The notes under the pieces: model-generated | What the model was told of the DNA's origin: nothing | Database searches by the model: none | What the model saw: the letters and a program-made list of their open reading frames with translations, nothing else | In this document: positions 35,388 through 43,758 of the stretch, in pieces | Layout: each line of letters begins with the position of its first letter | Numbering within the stretch: the stretch's first letter is position 1 | Source: an uncultured Actinomycetes bacterium | Lineage (GTDB): Bacteria > Actinomycetota > Geothermincolia > Fen-727 > JACVIW01 | Direction: 5' to 3' | Length of the DNA: 64,000 nucleotides | Assembly (NCBI GenBank): GCA_937127245.1 | Contig: CAKZLU010000033.1 | Location: 62,001 to 126,000 of the forward strand | Made by a program: the position numbers and the translations under genes

Positions 35388-36743
35388 ATGGCACTGAGCG
35401 GTCTTGATATTTTCAAACTGCTCCCCAAGACCAACTGCGGAGAGTGCAACCTTCCCACCTGCCTTGCCTTCGCGATGAAACTTGCTGGCGGGCAGGCGAA
35501 ACTTGAGGACTGTCCGTATGTGTCGGACGAGGCGAAAGCTGCCCTTGCGGATGCGGCCGCACCTCCCATCAGGGGAATTACGGTTGGCAAGGGGGACAAG
35601 CAGTTCAAAATTGGGGAAGAACTAGTTTTGTTCAGGCACGAGAAGAGGTTTATCAATCCTACCGCAATGGGAGTTCGCGTTTCTGACGCGATGACCGAAG
35701 ACGAACTCAAAAGCGCGGTGGAGAAGGCGAAATCCGATTCCTGGGAGCGTGTGGGTCAGCGCCTTGAGGTGAAACTGCTCGCCGTCAAATGCGAGACAGG
35801 CGAGGCGGGCAAGTTCACAAGTTGTCTTGAGACGATCAAGGGAATGTGCGACCTTGCGATAATGCTCATGACCGATGATGCTGAGATCATGAAAGCTGCG
35901 GTCGATGTAGTGGGCGATTTGAATCCTCTTCTCTATTGCGCGACGGCGGAGAATCTCGATTCCATGGGAGCGCTTGCCAAAGAGAAAGGACTTCCCCTTG
36001 TTATCAGGGGAGAAGGGTTGTCAAGTCTCGCTGAAATTTCTGAGAAAGCGATGGCTATGGACCTGAAAGACCTTGTGCTCGATCCCGGCACGAGGAAACT
36101 CAAGGATACTTTCGAGGCTCTGACGGCGATCAGGCGCGCAGCGCTCATATCGAAATTCAAACCTTTCGGTTTCCCCACGATAGCTCTCCCGTGCGAAGAA
36201 ACTGATGACCTTTTCTTTGAGGGGGCGAGCGCCGCGGTCTACATCGCCAAGTACGCAGATATAGTTGTACTCTCTAATCCGGAAGCGTGGATGCATTATC
36301 CGCTGCAGGTGGAGATACAAAACATTTACACGGACCCACAGAAGCCAATGGCTGTGGACAGCAAGTTCTACGAGATAGGCACACCTGGACCGGATTCACC
36401 GGTGCTCGTGACCACGAATTTCTCTCTGACGTACTTCATAGTCTCAGGAGAAATCGAGTCGAGCAAAGTTGATTCCTGGCTCGGGATAGTTGACTCAGAG
36501 GGTCAGTCCGTTTTGACGGCATGGGCTGCGGGCAAGTTTGTGCCTGAGACGATTGCGAAATTCATCAATACGAGCGGAATAGCGGAGAAGGTAAACCATC
36601 GGAAACTGATAATTCCCGGTTATGTTGCGCAAATATCAGGTGAGCTCGATGAAGAGCTTCCCGAATGGGAGATTCTTATTGGTCCGAGAGAAGCATCAGA
36701 TATCCCTGTGTATCTGAGGAATTACGTTTCTGCTGGCTCATAA
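35388..36743 (+). CDS. acsC: corrinoid iron-sulfur protein large subunit
   Basis: This 451-residue subunit holds an N-terminal [4Fe-4S] domain (KTNCGECNLPTCLAF followed by EDCPYV), a TIM barrel, and a C-terminal cobalamin-binding domain. Together with AcsD it ferries methyl groups from AcsE to AcsB. The four Fe-S cysteines fall within the first 45 residues, as in Moorella and Carboxydothermus. A strong ribosome site (GAGGAAAGGAGAAGG) precedes ATG 35388. The core methionine synthase downstream probably uses the same corrinoid protein as methyl donor. Confidence 0.96.
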   Translation: MALSGLDIFKLLPKTNCGECNLPTCLAFAMKLAGGQAKLEDCPYVSDEAKAALADAAAPPIRGITVGKGDKQFKIGEELVLFRHEKRFINPTAMGVRVSDAMTEDELKSAVEKAKSDSWERVGQRLEVKLLAVKCETGEAGKFTSCLETIKGMCDLAIMLMTDDAEIMKAAVDVVGDLNPLLYCATAENLDSMGALAKEKGLPLVIRGEGLSSLAEISEKAMAMDLKDLVLDPGTRKLKDTFEALTAIRRAALISKFKPFGFPTIALPCEETDDLFFEGASAAVYIAKYADIVVLSNPEAWMHYPLQVEIQNIYTDPQKPMAVDSKFYEIGTPGPDSPVLVTTNFSLTYFIVSGEIESSKVDSWLGIVDSEGQSVLTAWAAGKFVPETIAKFINTSGIAEKVNHRKLIIPGYVAQISGELDEELPEWEILIGPREASDIPVYLRNYVSAGS

Positions 36744-36767
36744 GAAAGGATCTGATAGGAGGGGCAG

Positions 36768-37439
36768 ATGATAATAACTAAACAAAAAGCCTTCGAGGCT
36801 ATACTGAAAGAGCTCGAGGGCATGGAGAAAATCTTCTTAGTGGGTTGCGGTGACTGCGCGACTCTCTGTGAAACCGGCGGAGAGGACCAGGTCAAGGAGA
36901 TGGCGGAAAAGCTTTCCTCGGAAGGTAAGACAATAACCGGTTCGGTTCTTCTCGAGGTTGGTTGCCATGAACTCGATGCCAAAAAGGAGTTTAGGGCTCA
37001 CAAAGATGAAATCGAGTCGGCCGACGCGCTTCTCGTGATGAGTTGCGGTGCGGGTTGTCAATCGGCGCGCGCCGCAGTGGAAAAGCCAGTTTTTCCATCA
37101 AACGACTCCCTATTCCTCGGTAATGTTCTGAGGTACGGACAGTTTGAGGAAAAGTGCCGCCTCTGCGGTGACTGCCTGCTCGATGTGACGGGCGCCATAT
37201 GCCCGGTAGCAAGGTGCCATAAAGGGATTCTTAACGGTCCATGCGGTGGCACGAATGACGGAAAGTGCGAGGTGGATCCGGAGAAGGATTGCGCGTGGAC
37301 GCTTATATACCAGCAGCTTGAGAAAGAGGGAAAGCTTGAGAAAATGAAAGCTTATCAGCCTCCAAAGAACTGGAATGCCGTCCTCAAGCCCGGACGCCAT
37401 GTAATCGAGCGGAAGAAGGGCGGTGATGCGAGTGAGTAA
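36768..37439 (+). CDS. metV: MetV-type zinc/iron-sulfur partner of methylene-THF reductase
   Basis: This 223-residue cysteine-rich protein matches the methylene-THF reductase C-terminal domain family (MetV), which binds metal and Fe-S centres and forms a complex with MetF in acetogens. The VGCGDCATLCETGG segment, a CGAGCQSA segment and the C-terminal ferredoxin-like region KCRLCGDCLLDVTGAICPVARCHKG with NGPCGG are the family's features. ATG 36768 follows AGGAGGGG. Its end overlaps metF. Moorella adds HdrCBA-MvhD subunits and Acetobacterium adds RnfC2, but neither is next to these genes, so the electron donor is open. Confidence 0.92.
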   Translation: MIITKQKAFEAILKELEGMEKIFLVGCGDCATLCETGGEDQVKEMAEKLSSEGKTITGSVLLEVGCHELDAKKEFRAHKDEIESADALLVMSCGAGCQSARAAVEKPVFPSNDSLFLGNVLRYGQFEEKCRLCGDCLLDVTGAICPVARCHKGILNGPCGGTNDGKCEVDPEKDCAWTLIYQQLEKEGKLEKMKAYQPPKNWNAVLKPGRHVIERKKGGDASE

Positions 37440-38376
37440 CATGGATAAGGTCTTCGAGGAACTCAAAGTCAGGCACGCAAAACCATCGATAAAAGAAATA
37501 CTCGACTCAGGTAAATTTCTCGTAACGGGTGAGATAGGCCCTCCGAAAGGTCCGGATATCACAGAGATGATCGAACACATCGATCTTCTCAAGGACAAAG
37601 TCCACGCGATGAATGTCACGGACAACCAGAGCTCAGTGATGCGCTACCCTTCTCTTGCAACTGCGCTTATTATCAAAGAAAGAGGAGGGGAGCCAAATCT
37701 GCAGGTCACCTGCAGGGACAGGAATAGACTTGCGATCGAAGCGGATTTGCTTTTCGCATACACGAGGGGGATACGCTCGGTTCTCTGTCTCACCGGTGAC
37801 TCGATTCCCGTCGGGGATCACAAGGACGCAAAGCCGGTATTTGATCTTGAGTCGATTCAGCTCCTTAACCTCATTCGTTCCCTCGAGGAGGGCAAGGACC
37901 TCGGAGGCAACGAGCTGAACGAGCCGGTCAATTTCTTCAAAGGCGCGATCGTGACTCCCGAGGCCAACCCTCTCGAGCCGCAGCTTTTAAAATTTGAGAA
38001 AAAAGTGGAAGCCGGTGCTGAGTGGTTCCAGACGCAGGCGATTTACGACATGGAGCATTTCGCCAAGTTCATGAAGATCGCAAGGCAGTATCCTGTTAAG
38101 ATACAGGCAGGGCTCGTCCTGCTCGTATCGGCCGGGATGGCCAAATACATGAACAAGAACGTGCCAGGGGTGTTCGTCCCGGACAAACTCATCAATGAGC
38201 TGGCGGCGGCAGAGAAGGGAAAGGCTATAGATGTAGGCATCAAGATAATGGCGCGTCAGATCAAGCAGATCAGAGAGCAAGGTCTTGCAGACGGCGTCCA
38301 CATAATGGCGATTGGCAAAGAGGACGTTGTGCCGCGTATCCTCGAGGAAGCCGAGATCGACATAAACGAGCTATAA
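37423..38376 (+). CDS. metF: methylenetetrahydrofolate reductase
   Basis: This 317-residue flavin-dependent TIM-barrel enzyme reduces methylene-THF to methyl-THF in the methyl branch. GEIGPPKGPD near the N-terminus, NVTDNQSSVMRYP, QVTCRDRNRLAIE, SVLCLTGDSIPVGDH and FQTQAIYDMEHF are typical of acetogenic MetF. The start is uncertain. GTG 37423 or ATG 37426 overlap metV, while ATG 37441 follows its stop. Coupled translation with metV fits the two proteins acting as a MetFV complex. Confidence 0.94.
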   Translation: MMRVSNMDKVFEELKVRHAKPSIKEILDSGKFLVTGEIGPPKGPDITEMIEHIDLLKDKVHAMNVTDNQSSVMRYPSLATALIIKERGGEPNLQVTCRDRNRLAIEADLLFAYTRGIRSVLCLTGDSIPVGDHKDAKPVFDLESIQLLNLIRSLEEGKDLGGNELNEPVNFFKGAIVTPEANPLEPQLLKFEKKVEAGAEWFQTQAIYDMEHFAKFMKIARQYPVKIQAGLVLLVSAGMAKYMNKNVPGVFVPDKLINELAAAEKGKAIDVGIKIMARQIKQIREQGLADGVHIMAIGKEDVVPRILEEAEIDINEL

Positions 38377-38402
38377 GAGACCTACATTCAGGCTATAAAG
38401 AC

Positions 38403-39464
38403 ATGGAATTTAAGCCGCGGTTTCTCGCGACCGCAATAGGCAGCCTGCCACACCATGATGCGGAAGTGGCTTGCAATCTGATGATTGAATCCTTTCCGGA
38501 TGCGCCTCCATGGCCGCAACTGCCTTCGCGGAGTTACCTTGAAAACATGTACGTTCAGTTCTGCGAGGGCATGCCGGGTGTGCGCATCGACGAAGAGGGC
38601 AGGAGAGTTTGGTTCGAGTCCGGTGGGGCTTTTGTTGATGAGCTCGAAAATTTCTATCTTTCGGTTGAAAGACGGAAAGCAGAAAGGTTCGCGATAAGCG
38701 AGCAGTTCGCCTCGGGACTTACGGCGTTTCTGAGCCCTTCATTTGAGGAGAAATTAAGGAATGTGCCTTATGTGAAAGGGCAGATTACCGGACCGATTTC
38801 GTTCGGGCTAACTGTCACGGATGAGGCAAAGCGCTCCGTTATTTACGACGGGACGTTCGAGGAAGTGGTGGTGAGAGCGCTTTCGCTCAAAGCTGCATGG
38901 CAGGTTCAAAAGCTTAGGAAAGCCGCGCCGAATGCGAAAGTGATAATTTTTTTCGATGAGCCGTATCTTGTTTCGGTAGGCTCTGCCTTAATAAGCCTGA
39001 GCAGGGAGCAGGTTATAAGCGATATCCGAGAATCGATGAGCGAATGCGGAGCGGATATTAAGGGAATTCACTGCTGCGGGAACACCGACTGGTCTATCGT
39101 CTTTGAGATAGAGCCTGACATAGTCAATTTCGACGCTTGGGATTACCTTGAGGGGTTCTTGGCGTACCACACGCATATATCCTCGCATATTGAACGGGGA
39201 GGGGCGATAGCCTGGGGTGTGGTACCAAATGATGAGCGTGTTTTCGATGTCGATGTGGACCAACTCGTTGATGTTATTGAGAGTTCGTTTGAAGCTCTCG
39301 AGAAGAGAGGCGTGGATCGGACGCTTATAGCCGTTCATTCGATGGTTACCCCATCGTGCGGTCTCGGCTCGGCTTCTGTTGAGGTCGCGGAGCGGACCAT
39401 GGATTTGACCGCGCGTACGGCGCTCGCATTGAAAGAGAGGTATTTCCCGGATGGTGGCGAGTAA
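38403..39464 (+). CDS. mesB: folate-independent core methionine synthase (MesB-like)
   Basis: This 353-residue TIM-barrel protein is the catalytic half of cobalamin-independent methionine synthase without the folate-binding half. The zinc ligands are visible: His223 and Cys225 (GIHCCGNTDW) and Cys319 (VTPSCGLG). The IGSLPHHD start and FFDEPYL segment are typical. Known core synthases accept methyl from methylcobalamin, and the MesB family occurs in anaerobes with the Wood-Ljungdahl pathway. It sits four genes after acsC, so methyl transfer from the corrinoid iron-sulfur protein to homocysteine is likely. The family (MesB rather than MesC) is inferred from context; sequence comparison would confirm it. 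Confidence 0.85.
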   Translation: MEFKPRFLATAIGSLPHHDAEVACNLMIESFPDAPPWPQLPSRSYLENMYVQFCEGMPGVRIDEEGRRVWFESGGAFVDELENFYLSVERRKAERFAISEQFASGLTAFLSPSFEEKLRNVPYVKGQITGPISFGLTVTDEAKRSVIYDGTFEEVVVRALSLKAAWQVQKLRKAAPNAKVIIFFDEPYLVSVGSALISLSREQVISDIRESMSECGADIKGIHCCGNTDWSIVFEIEPDIVNFDAWDYLEGFLAYHTHISSHIERGGAIAWGVVPNDERVFDVDVDQLVDVIESSFEALEKRGVDRTLIAVHSMVTPSCGLGSASVEVAERTMDLTARTALALKERYFPDGGE

Positions 39465-40374
39465 AGCGGGCATCACCGACAGTAAGCCGAGCTGGTTGAG
39501 GAGAAAAATTGCGGGCGGCAGCAATTTCGGGCGTGTTGCATCCGTTCTGACAGCTGAAGCTTTGAACACCGTTTGCGTGAGCGCAAGATGCCCGAATCGT
39601 GGAGAGTGCTTTTCGGCAGGTACCGCCACGTTCATGATCATGGGGAATATATGCACCAGGAATTGCGCTTTCTGCGCTGTTGATTCGGGCATACCTCTGC
39701 CTTTGAGGGAAGATGAACCTGAGGCCGTTGCGAGAGCCTCCATGCATCTTAATCTCGAGCACGTCGTGGTCACGTCCGTTACGAGGGACGACTTGCCCGA
39801 TGGCGGGTCTGAGCACTTCGTAAAGACCATCCGGAGCATAAGGACACAGCTCAAAGACGTAACCGTTGAGGTTCTCACGCCGGATTTCAATGGAGACCTT
39901 AAGGCGGTTCAAAAAGTTTTGGAAGGTCGTCCAGATGTTTTCAACCACAATATCGAGACCGTGGAACGGCTTTATCCGGACATTAGACCGAAAGCTTCAT
40001 ACCGCAGGTCCCTGGATATTCTCCGCATCGCATCTGAGCGTGGTTTGTTCACCAAAAGCGGCTTAATGGTTGGCTTGGGTGAAACCGAGGAGGAAATAAC
40101 ACAAACCCTGTTGGACCTGAGAGAATCAGGATGTCAGGCCCTTACCGTCGGTCAATATTTGCAACCGAAAAGGGATTGCGTGCCGGTCAAAATGTTTTAT
40201 AGCCTTAAGGAGTTTGAGGATATAGAGCGGATGGGTTATAAGATGGGATTTGCTTGCGTATTCTCCGGACCTTTTGTGAGAAGTTCCTACAAGGCAGAGC
40301 AAGCTTTCAAAGGAAGTAAGACTATAGGAAAGCAAGAAAACGATATAAAGGAAGAAGAGGAAAACGTAGGGTGA
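39451..40374 (+). CDS. lipA: lipoyl synthase
   Basis: This 307-residue radical SAM enzyme inserts two sulfurs into octanoyl groups on lipoyl proteins such as GcvH. The radical SAM cluster motif CTRNCAFC and the auxiliary-cluster cysteines CVSARCPNRGEC (upstream) are intact, and the C-terminal SxxR serine is in RSSYKAE. It overlaps the methionine synthase gene by 14 bases. Its position inside the Wood-Ljungdahl operon, with gcvH and lpdA also in the window, points to co-regulation of glycine cleavage with one-carbon flow. LipB or LplA, which attach the octanoyl or lipoyl group, are not seen here. Confidence 0.95.
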   Translation: MVASKAGITDSKPSWLRRKIAGGSNFGRVASVLTAEALNTVCVSARCPNRGECFSAGTATFMIMGNICTRNCAFCAVDSGIPLPLREDEPEAVARASMHLNLEHVVVTSVTRDDLPDGGSEHFVKTIRSIRTQLKDVTVEVLTPDFNGDLKAVQKVLEGRPDVFNHNIETVERLYPDIRPKASYRRSLDILRIASERGLFTKSGLMVGLGETEEEITQTLLDLRESGCQALTVGQYLQPKRDCVPVKMFYSLKEFEDIERMGYKMGFACVFSGPFVRSSYKAEQAFKGSKTIGKQENDIKEEEENVG

Positions 40375-40387
40375 CAAGGAGGTCGAT

Positions 40388-41290
40388 ATGTTTACGATTG
40401 CCGAGAAGGTTAATGTAATCACGACGAGCATCAAGGAAGCCATGAAGAATCGTGATAAGAAACCGATTCAGGCGATGGTCGAGAAGCAGCTCGAGGGTAA
40501 TCCCGATGCGATTGACATAAATCTCGGCCCCGCCACCAAGAACGGTCCCGAACTGATGCAGTGGATGGTCCAGACAATTGAGGAGGTCACAGATCTCCCC
40601 CTTTCGCTTGACACAATGAACATGGACGCGATAGAGGCTGGTCTTCAGATAGCGAAAAACCCCACCATAATAAACTCGATTTCCTATGTTCCTGAAAGGA
40701 TTAAGAGACTCGTTCCTCTCGCTCTGAAATACGGCGCAAAAGTGATTGGGTTGTGCACGAGCGAAGCAGGTGTACCCCGTGATGAAAACGAAAGGGTTGA
40801 AAACGGATACAACCTCATGATGGTATTCGCCGGAGATAGACCAGACCTCGTTGAGATGGAAAGACTCATACCGATGGAGGATTACTGGATAGACCCAATC
40901 GTGCTCCCGATAAATGTCGCGCAGGACCAGGTTCACGCTCTCGTAAAGGCCACAAAGATGTTCAGCGAGCTTCCGGAGAAACCGCAGCTGATTTGCGGAC
41001 TTTCAAACGTAAGCAACAAATGCGCCCCGGAGGTTCAGAGCCTGCTGAACAGGATTTACCTTGCCGTTCTGATGGGTCATGGAATGGACGCCGCCATTGT
41101 TGATCCAAACGATGAGAAGCTTATGGCTGTTGCCCGGAAAGAAAGTCCCGAGTATGAATGGGCGCTTATAGCGGAGGGTCTAAAGGAGGGCGAGTTGGAT
41201 CTTTCCGACCCCGATCAGCTTGCTGTCCATAAGACTGTCAAGTTGTTTCATGAGGAGACCCTTTACGCCGATTCATATTTGCAGCTTTAG
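40388..41290 (+). CDS. acsE: methyltetrahydrofolate:corrinoid iron-sulfur protein methyltransferase
   Basis: This 300-residue TIM-barrel pterin-binding enzyme moves the methyl group from methyl-THF to Co(I) of AcsCD. The DAIDINLGPAT, PLSLDTMN, GLCTSEAGVPRD and ICGLSNVSN segments match AcsE (MeTr); the asparagine of GLSNVS is the residue known to hydrogen-bond the pterin N5. It starts at ATG with AAGGAGG upstream. It is a bit longer than Moorella AcsE (262 residues), with extra residues mainly at the C-terminus. Confidence 0.95.
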   Translation: MFTIAEKVNVITTSIKEAMKNRDKKPIQAMVEKQLEGNPDAIDINLGPATKNGPELMQWMVQTIEEVTDLPLSLDTMNMDAIEAGLQIAKNPTIINSISYVPERIKRLVPLALKYGAKVIGLCTSEAGVPRDENERVENGYNLMMVFAGDRPDLVEMERLIPMEDYWIDPIVLPINVAQDQVHALVKATKMFSELPEKPQLICGLSNVSNKCAPEVQSLLNRIYLAVLMGHGMDAAIVDPNDEKLMAVARKESPEYEWALIAEGLKEGELDLSDPDQLAVHKTVKLFHEETLYADSYLQL

Positions 41291-41350
41291 GAAACGCGCT
41301 TCAGGTTCCATTGAAGAAACCGGGATTCCTGTTTCCCTGTTTTTGAAAAG

Positions 41351-41914
41351 GTGATGATGATGTCTGCTTATTCTCCTGGTGCTTGCGACAACGGTGAGCA
41401 GTCTCGCGTTCTTGAGAAAATATTGAAGAAATACAAAGGTAGCGAAGGGGCGCTGATACCCGTGCTTCAAGAAGCGCAGGAAGCCCTCGGTTACCTTTCG
41501 GAAGAAACTCTGAAAAAGATAGCGAAAGCAACGGGAAGAACGCTTGCCCAGGTTTACGGTGTTGCCACATTCTACGCGCAGTTTCGTCTGGAGCCCATAG
41601 GGAAGCATCTTGTGAGGATATGCCATGGAACCGCCTGTCATGTGGCAGGGGCGGATGACATTGACGCGGCTGTGTGTGGTCACCTCGGCTTGCCCGAGGA
41701 AGGCGGCACCACGGGCGATATGGAGTTCACGGTTGAAAAGGTTGTCTGCGTAGGCGCCTGCAGTCTGGCTCCGATAATGATTGTTGATGGTGTGGCTCAT
41801 GGCAGACTGAATCCGGACAAGGCAAGAAGTGTGATAAAAAGCTACCAGAAATCAGAGAATGAGCGCTCCGGTGGTGGGGCTCGATCCGGAAAAAGGGCGC
41901 AAAAGAAGAAATGA
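41351..41914 (+). CDS. NuoE-like [2Fe-2S] subunit of formate dehydrogenase complex
   Basis: This protein of about 187 residues has the 24-kDa thioredoxin-like [2Fe-2S] fold: LEKILKKYKG at the N-terminus, GVATFYAQFR, and the cluster cysteines ICHGTACHVAGAD and VCVGACSLAP. The C-terminus is a lysine- and arginine-rich tail. Several start codons stand in tandem (GTG 41351, then three ATGs); with AAAAGG upstream, one of the ATGs at 41357 or 41360 is likely. With the next two genes it forms an electron-input module between NAD(P) and formate dehydrogenase. Confidence 0.92.
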   Translation: MMMMSAYSPGACDNGEQSRVLEKILKKYKGSEGALIPVLQEAQEALGYLSEETLKKIAKATGRTLAQVYGVATFYAQFRLEPIGKHLVRICHGTACHVAGADDIDAAVCGHLGLPEEGGTTGDMEFTVEKVVCVGACSLAPIMIVDGVAHGRLNPDKARSVIKSYQKSENERSGGGARSGKRAQKKK

Positions 41915-41943
41915 GCCGATCCGGGCAGATTGGATAGATCCTA

Positions 41944-43740
41944 TTGTGGGGGCGAGATGCGTTGAGTGGAAAAGATAGAGTTGTTGTCGGTCTTGCGACC
42001 TGCGGGATAGCAGCCGGCGGCGTTTCCGTTATGGAAGAGATCAGAAGAGAAATAAAAAAGCGCAATCTTGGTGTGGAAGTTGCCGAGACAGGCTGTATCG
42101 GCTACTGCTTTGCGGAGGTTCTTGTGGAAATCCAAAAAGCGGGAATGCCGAAAGTCATTTACGGCGAGGTTAAACCCAACGATGTGCCTCTCATTGTGGA
42201 GGGCCATCTTATCGAAGGGAAAATCTTAAGGGATAAAGCGCTTCTCATCGAGGGCAGGAAAACCCCCGAAGCGGATTTTCTCAAGAAGCAGAAGAGGATA
42301 GTTCTTGCCAATTGCGGGCTTATTGACCCGGAAAATATTGATGACTATATAGCAACCGGCGGTTACGAGGCATTGAAGAAGGTATTGAGCGGCATGACCC
42401 CTGAGCAGGTGCGGGAAGAAATACTCGCATCCGGTTTGAGAGGCAGAGGTGGTGCTGGCTTTCCCACAGGCCAGAAGTGGAACTTATGCGCCATGGCTCA
42501 AGGGAAGGATAAGTACATCGTTTGCAACGCCGACGAAGGTGACCCTGGTGCCTTCATGGACAGGAGCGTGCTTGAGGGTGACCCGCACGCCGTTATCGAA
42601 GGCATGATCATCGGGGGCTACGCTATCGGCGCCACCCATGGCTATATATACTGCCGCGCCGAATACCCCCTTGCTGTAAGAAGGCTTAAAAAAGCAATTG
42701 CTGACGCGACGTCGAGGGGTTTTTTGGGAAAAAACATTCTTTCCAGCGGGTATTCTCTTGACATCGTTGTCAAAGAAGGTGCTGGCGCGTTCGTTTGCGG
42801 AGAGGAAACGGCGCTGATAGCGAGCATCGAGGGGAAGAGAGGAATGCCCCGTCCTCGCCCACCGTTTCCCGCCAACAAAGGTATCTGGGGTATGCCGACA
42901 AACATAAATAACGTTGAGACATTCGCCAATGTCCCCTGGATTATTCGCAACAGGGCAAAGAAATTCGCCAAGATGGGAACTGTCGGAAGCAAAGGCACAA
43001 AGGTCTTCTGTCTCACCGGTAAAGTAAGGAGAGGGGGGCTTGCCGAGGTTGAGATGGGCACTACTCTCCGCGAAGTCATATTTGGCGTTGGCGGGGGTAT
43101 AAAAGAGGGGCGAAAGTTCAAGGCGGTTCAGATAGGTGGACCTTCGGGCGGTTGCCTTCCCGAGTCCCTTCTTGACACGCCGGTTGACTACGACTCACTT
43201 CCGGCTGCCGGTGCGATTATGGGCTCCGGTGGTATGGTGGTGGTAGATGATACGACATGCATGGTTGACTTAGCCAAGTACTTTTTAACTTTTACCCAGA
43301 TGGAGTCTTGCGGCAAATGCGTTCCGTGCAGGCTCGGCACTAAGAGAATGCTCGAAATACTCACAAGGATTTGCAAGGGAGAAGGTAAGCCTGAGGATAT
43401 TGATCTTCTCGAGAAACTCGCGATTGACATTAAAGAGGGCTCGCTTTGCCAACTCGGAGGAACCGCACCTAATCCTGTCCTTACCACACTGAGGTACTTC
43501 AGAGATGAATATGTTGCGCATATCAGGGATAAAAGGTGTCCGGCGGGACTTTGCGTTGATCTTGTCACTTTCCATATTGATCCTGAGAAATGTACCGGTT
43601 GCGGTGTATGTTTAAAAAACTGTCCGAGCGGCGCGATATCCGGGGAGAGAAAGAAGCCCCACGTAATCGACGAAGATAAATGCATAAAGTGCAGGGAATG
43701 CATCAGGCGTTGTCGCTTTGATGCGGTTTACACCGTTTGA
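41944..43740 (+). CDS. NuoF-like FMN/NAD(P)-binding subunit of formate dehydrogenase complex
   Basis: This 598-residue flavoprotein has an N-terminal thioredoxin-like domain (TCGIAAGG to CIGYC), the FMN/NADH-binding core (GLRGRGGAGFPTG, CNADEGDPGAFMD), the [4Fe-4S] site ESCGKCVPCRLGT, and a C-terminal two-cluster ferredoxin (CTGCGVCLKNCP, CIKCRECIRRCRF). This layout is that of HydB/HndC and of FdhB-type subunits, which can take part in electron bifurcation between NAD(P) and ferredoxin. The start could be TTG 41944 or TTG 41962, the latter following GGGGGCGA. The motifs do not tell NADH from NADPH. Confidence 0.93.
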   Translation: MWGRDALSGKDRVVVGLATCGIAAGGVSVMEEIRREIKKRNLGVEVAETGCIGYCFAEVLVEIQKAGMPKVIYGEVKPNDVPLIVEGHLIEGKILRDKALLIEGRKTPEADFLKKQKRIVLANCGLIDPENIDDYIATGGYEALKKVLSGMTPEQVREEILASGLRGRGGAGFPTGQKWNLCAMAQGKDKYIVCNADEGDPGAFMDRSVLEGDPHAVIEGMIIGGYAIGATHGYIYCRAEYPLAVRRLKKAIADATSRGFLGKNILSSGYSLDIVVKEGAGAFVCGEETALIASIEGKRGMPRPRPPFPANKGIWGMPTNINNVETFANVPWIIRNRAKKFAKMGTVGSKGTKVFCLTGKVRRGGLAEVEMGTTLREVIFGVGGGIKEGRKFKAVQIGGPSGGCLPESLLDTPVDYDSLPAAGAIMGSGGMVVVDDTTCMVDLAKYFLTFTQMESCGKCVPCRLGTKRMLEILTRICKGEGKPEDIDLLEKLAIDIKEGSLCQLGGTAPNPVLTTLRYFRDEYVAHIRDKRCPAGLCVDLVTFHIDPEKCTGCGVCLKNCPSGAISGERKKPHVIDEDKCIKCRECIRRCRFDAVYTV

Positions 43741-43758
43741 TTCTGATATGGAGGGGAT

